Made by a program: the position numbers and the translations under genes
In this document: piece after piece, positions 63,744-64,000 of the stretch
How positions within the stretch are numbered: position 1 is the stretch's first letter
Layout: each line of letters opens with the position of its first letter
The notes under the pieces: generated by a model
Told to the model about the DNA's origin: nothing
Database searches by the model: none
Seen by the model: only the letters and a program-made list of their open reading frames with translations
Assembly: GCA_965228435.1 (NCBI GenBank)
Contig: OZ245818.1
Location: forward strand, 3,286,001-3,350,000
Direction: 5' to 3'
DNA length: 64,000 bases
From: Hoeflea_A sp965228435
GTDB taxonomy: Bacteria; Pseudomonadota; Alphaproteobacteria; Rhizobiales; Rhizobiaceae

Positions 63744-64000
63744 ATGATCGCTCCCATCACTCACGTAGATCTCCGAGGCTATCGATTTGCGATAAGTGAA
63801 ACCGGCAGCGGTGCCCCTGTTATCATGGTGCATGGTTCTGTCAGTGACCATCGAACCTGGCAGCGGCAGATGCAGATGTTGGGTCGCCGTCGCGTCATTT
63901 CCTACAGTCGCCGCTACCATTGGCCCAACTGTCCGATTGAGGAAGGTGTTGACTATGCAATGGAGGAACAAGTGCTCGACTTGGCAGCGCTCGTGCGACA
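63744..64000 (+). CDS. alpha/beta hydrolase, 5' part (runs off the window)
   Basis: ATG 63744 opens a frame of at least 85 codons to the window edge. The start resembles alpha/beta hydrolases: RGYRFAISETGSGAPVIMVH, then GSVSDHRTWQRQM (oxyanion region HGSVSDH) and RVISYSRRYH. The nucleophile elbow lies beyond the window. It is divergent from the AraC gene. Confidence 0.7.
   Translation, partial: MIAPITHVDLRGYRFAISETGSGAPVIMVHGSVSDHRTWQRQMQMLGRRRVISYSRRYHWPNCPIEEGVDYAMEEQVLDLAALVR

Overview
The window looks like chromosomal DNA of a high-GC alphaproteobacterium. The order Hyphomicrobiales is likely, because an AcnA-type aconitase gene stands divergently next to ccmA-ccmB, a rhizobial-type neighbourhood. 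This placement is inferred from gene content and synteny only. No rRNA, tRNA, CRISPR array, prophage or intact insertion sequence was seen. The DNA is almost entirely uptake systems, catabolic operons and their regulators, which suggests a free-living heterotroph that scavenges nitrogenous, organic-acid and aromatic compounds.

Layout. (1) 1-7.4 kb: a lone isoprenoid-synthase-fold gene (-), then a six-gene operon (+) with a peptide/nickel-type ABC importer and an EamA exporter behind a palindromic operator. This layout recalls opine-metallophore (Cnt-like) systems. (2) 7.7-8.5 kb: a flavodoxin-fold protein and an ABM-domain monooxygenase. (3) 8.7-16.3 kb: a GntR/FCD regulator divergent from a TRAP transporter operon that continues into 2-hydroxyacid dehydrogenase, RraA-like, 2-keto-3-deoxygluconate-kinase-like, SDR and cupin genes. 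(4) 16.3-20.6 kb: acnA (-) and ccmAB (+); ccmC, ccmD and ccmG are missing from their expected place. (5) 20.6-23.7 kb: an APH-type kinase, a class-III PLP enzyme resembling ethanolamine-phosphate/phosphohydroxylysine phospho-lyases, and an IclR regulator (all -). (6) 23.8-29.7 kb: a solo TctC binding protein, an SDR, a dimethylglycine/sarcosine-dehydrogenase-like flavoprotein, a 268-bp nested palindromic element and a UPF0261 (Tm-1-like) gene. (7) 29.7-32.7 kb: LysE transporter, EthD protein, LysR regulator and a desaturase.

(8) 32.7-44.9 kb is the most interesting part. A GntR/FCD regulator and an HMG-CoA-lyase-like gene (-) face an eight-gene operon (+): CoA-transferase, an unrecognised HTH/coiled-coil protein, HyuA, HyuB, an N-carbamoylsarcosine-amidase-like hydrolase, and a complete sugar/nucleoside-type ABC importer. 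HyuA and the ABC permease carry similar N-terminal coiled-coil segments that neither family normally has, which suggests the enzyme and the importer may be physically linked. HyuAB plus the amidase matches the chemistry N-methylhydantoin to N-carbamoylsarcosine to sarcosine, and a sarcosine-dehydrogenase-like gene lies about 8 kb upstream of HyuA.

(9) 45-49 kb: a Tat-exported haloalkane-dehalogenase-like enzyme, two membrane proteins, a metallo-beta-lactamase-like protein and a divergent LysR gene. (10) 49.2-51.1 kb: a LysE transporter and a secreted metallophosphatase. (11) 51.2-61.8 kb (-): a tightly coupled 13-gene aromatic-degradation operon. It runs HTH protein, 38-aa ORF, Rieske oxygenase, SDR, alpha/beta hydrolase, 49-aa ORF, extradiol dioxygenase, SDR, TPP enzyme, aspartate dehydrogenase, ALDH, FAD monooxygenase, pentapeptide protein. 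A perfect palindrome precedes the first gene. (12) 62.3-64 kb: a small exported protein, an AraC regulator and the start of an alpha/beta hydrolase gene that leaves the window.

Functions are assigned by reading motifs and family resemblance from the sequence; no database search was run. Substrates of the transport and catabolic systems are inferences unless stated otherwise.
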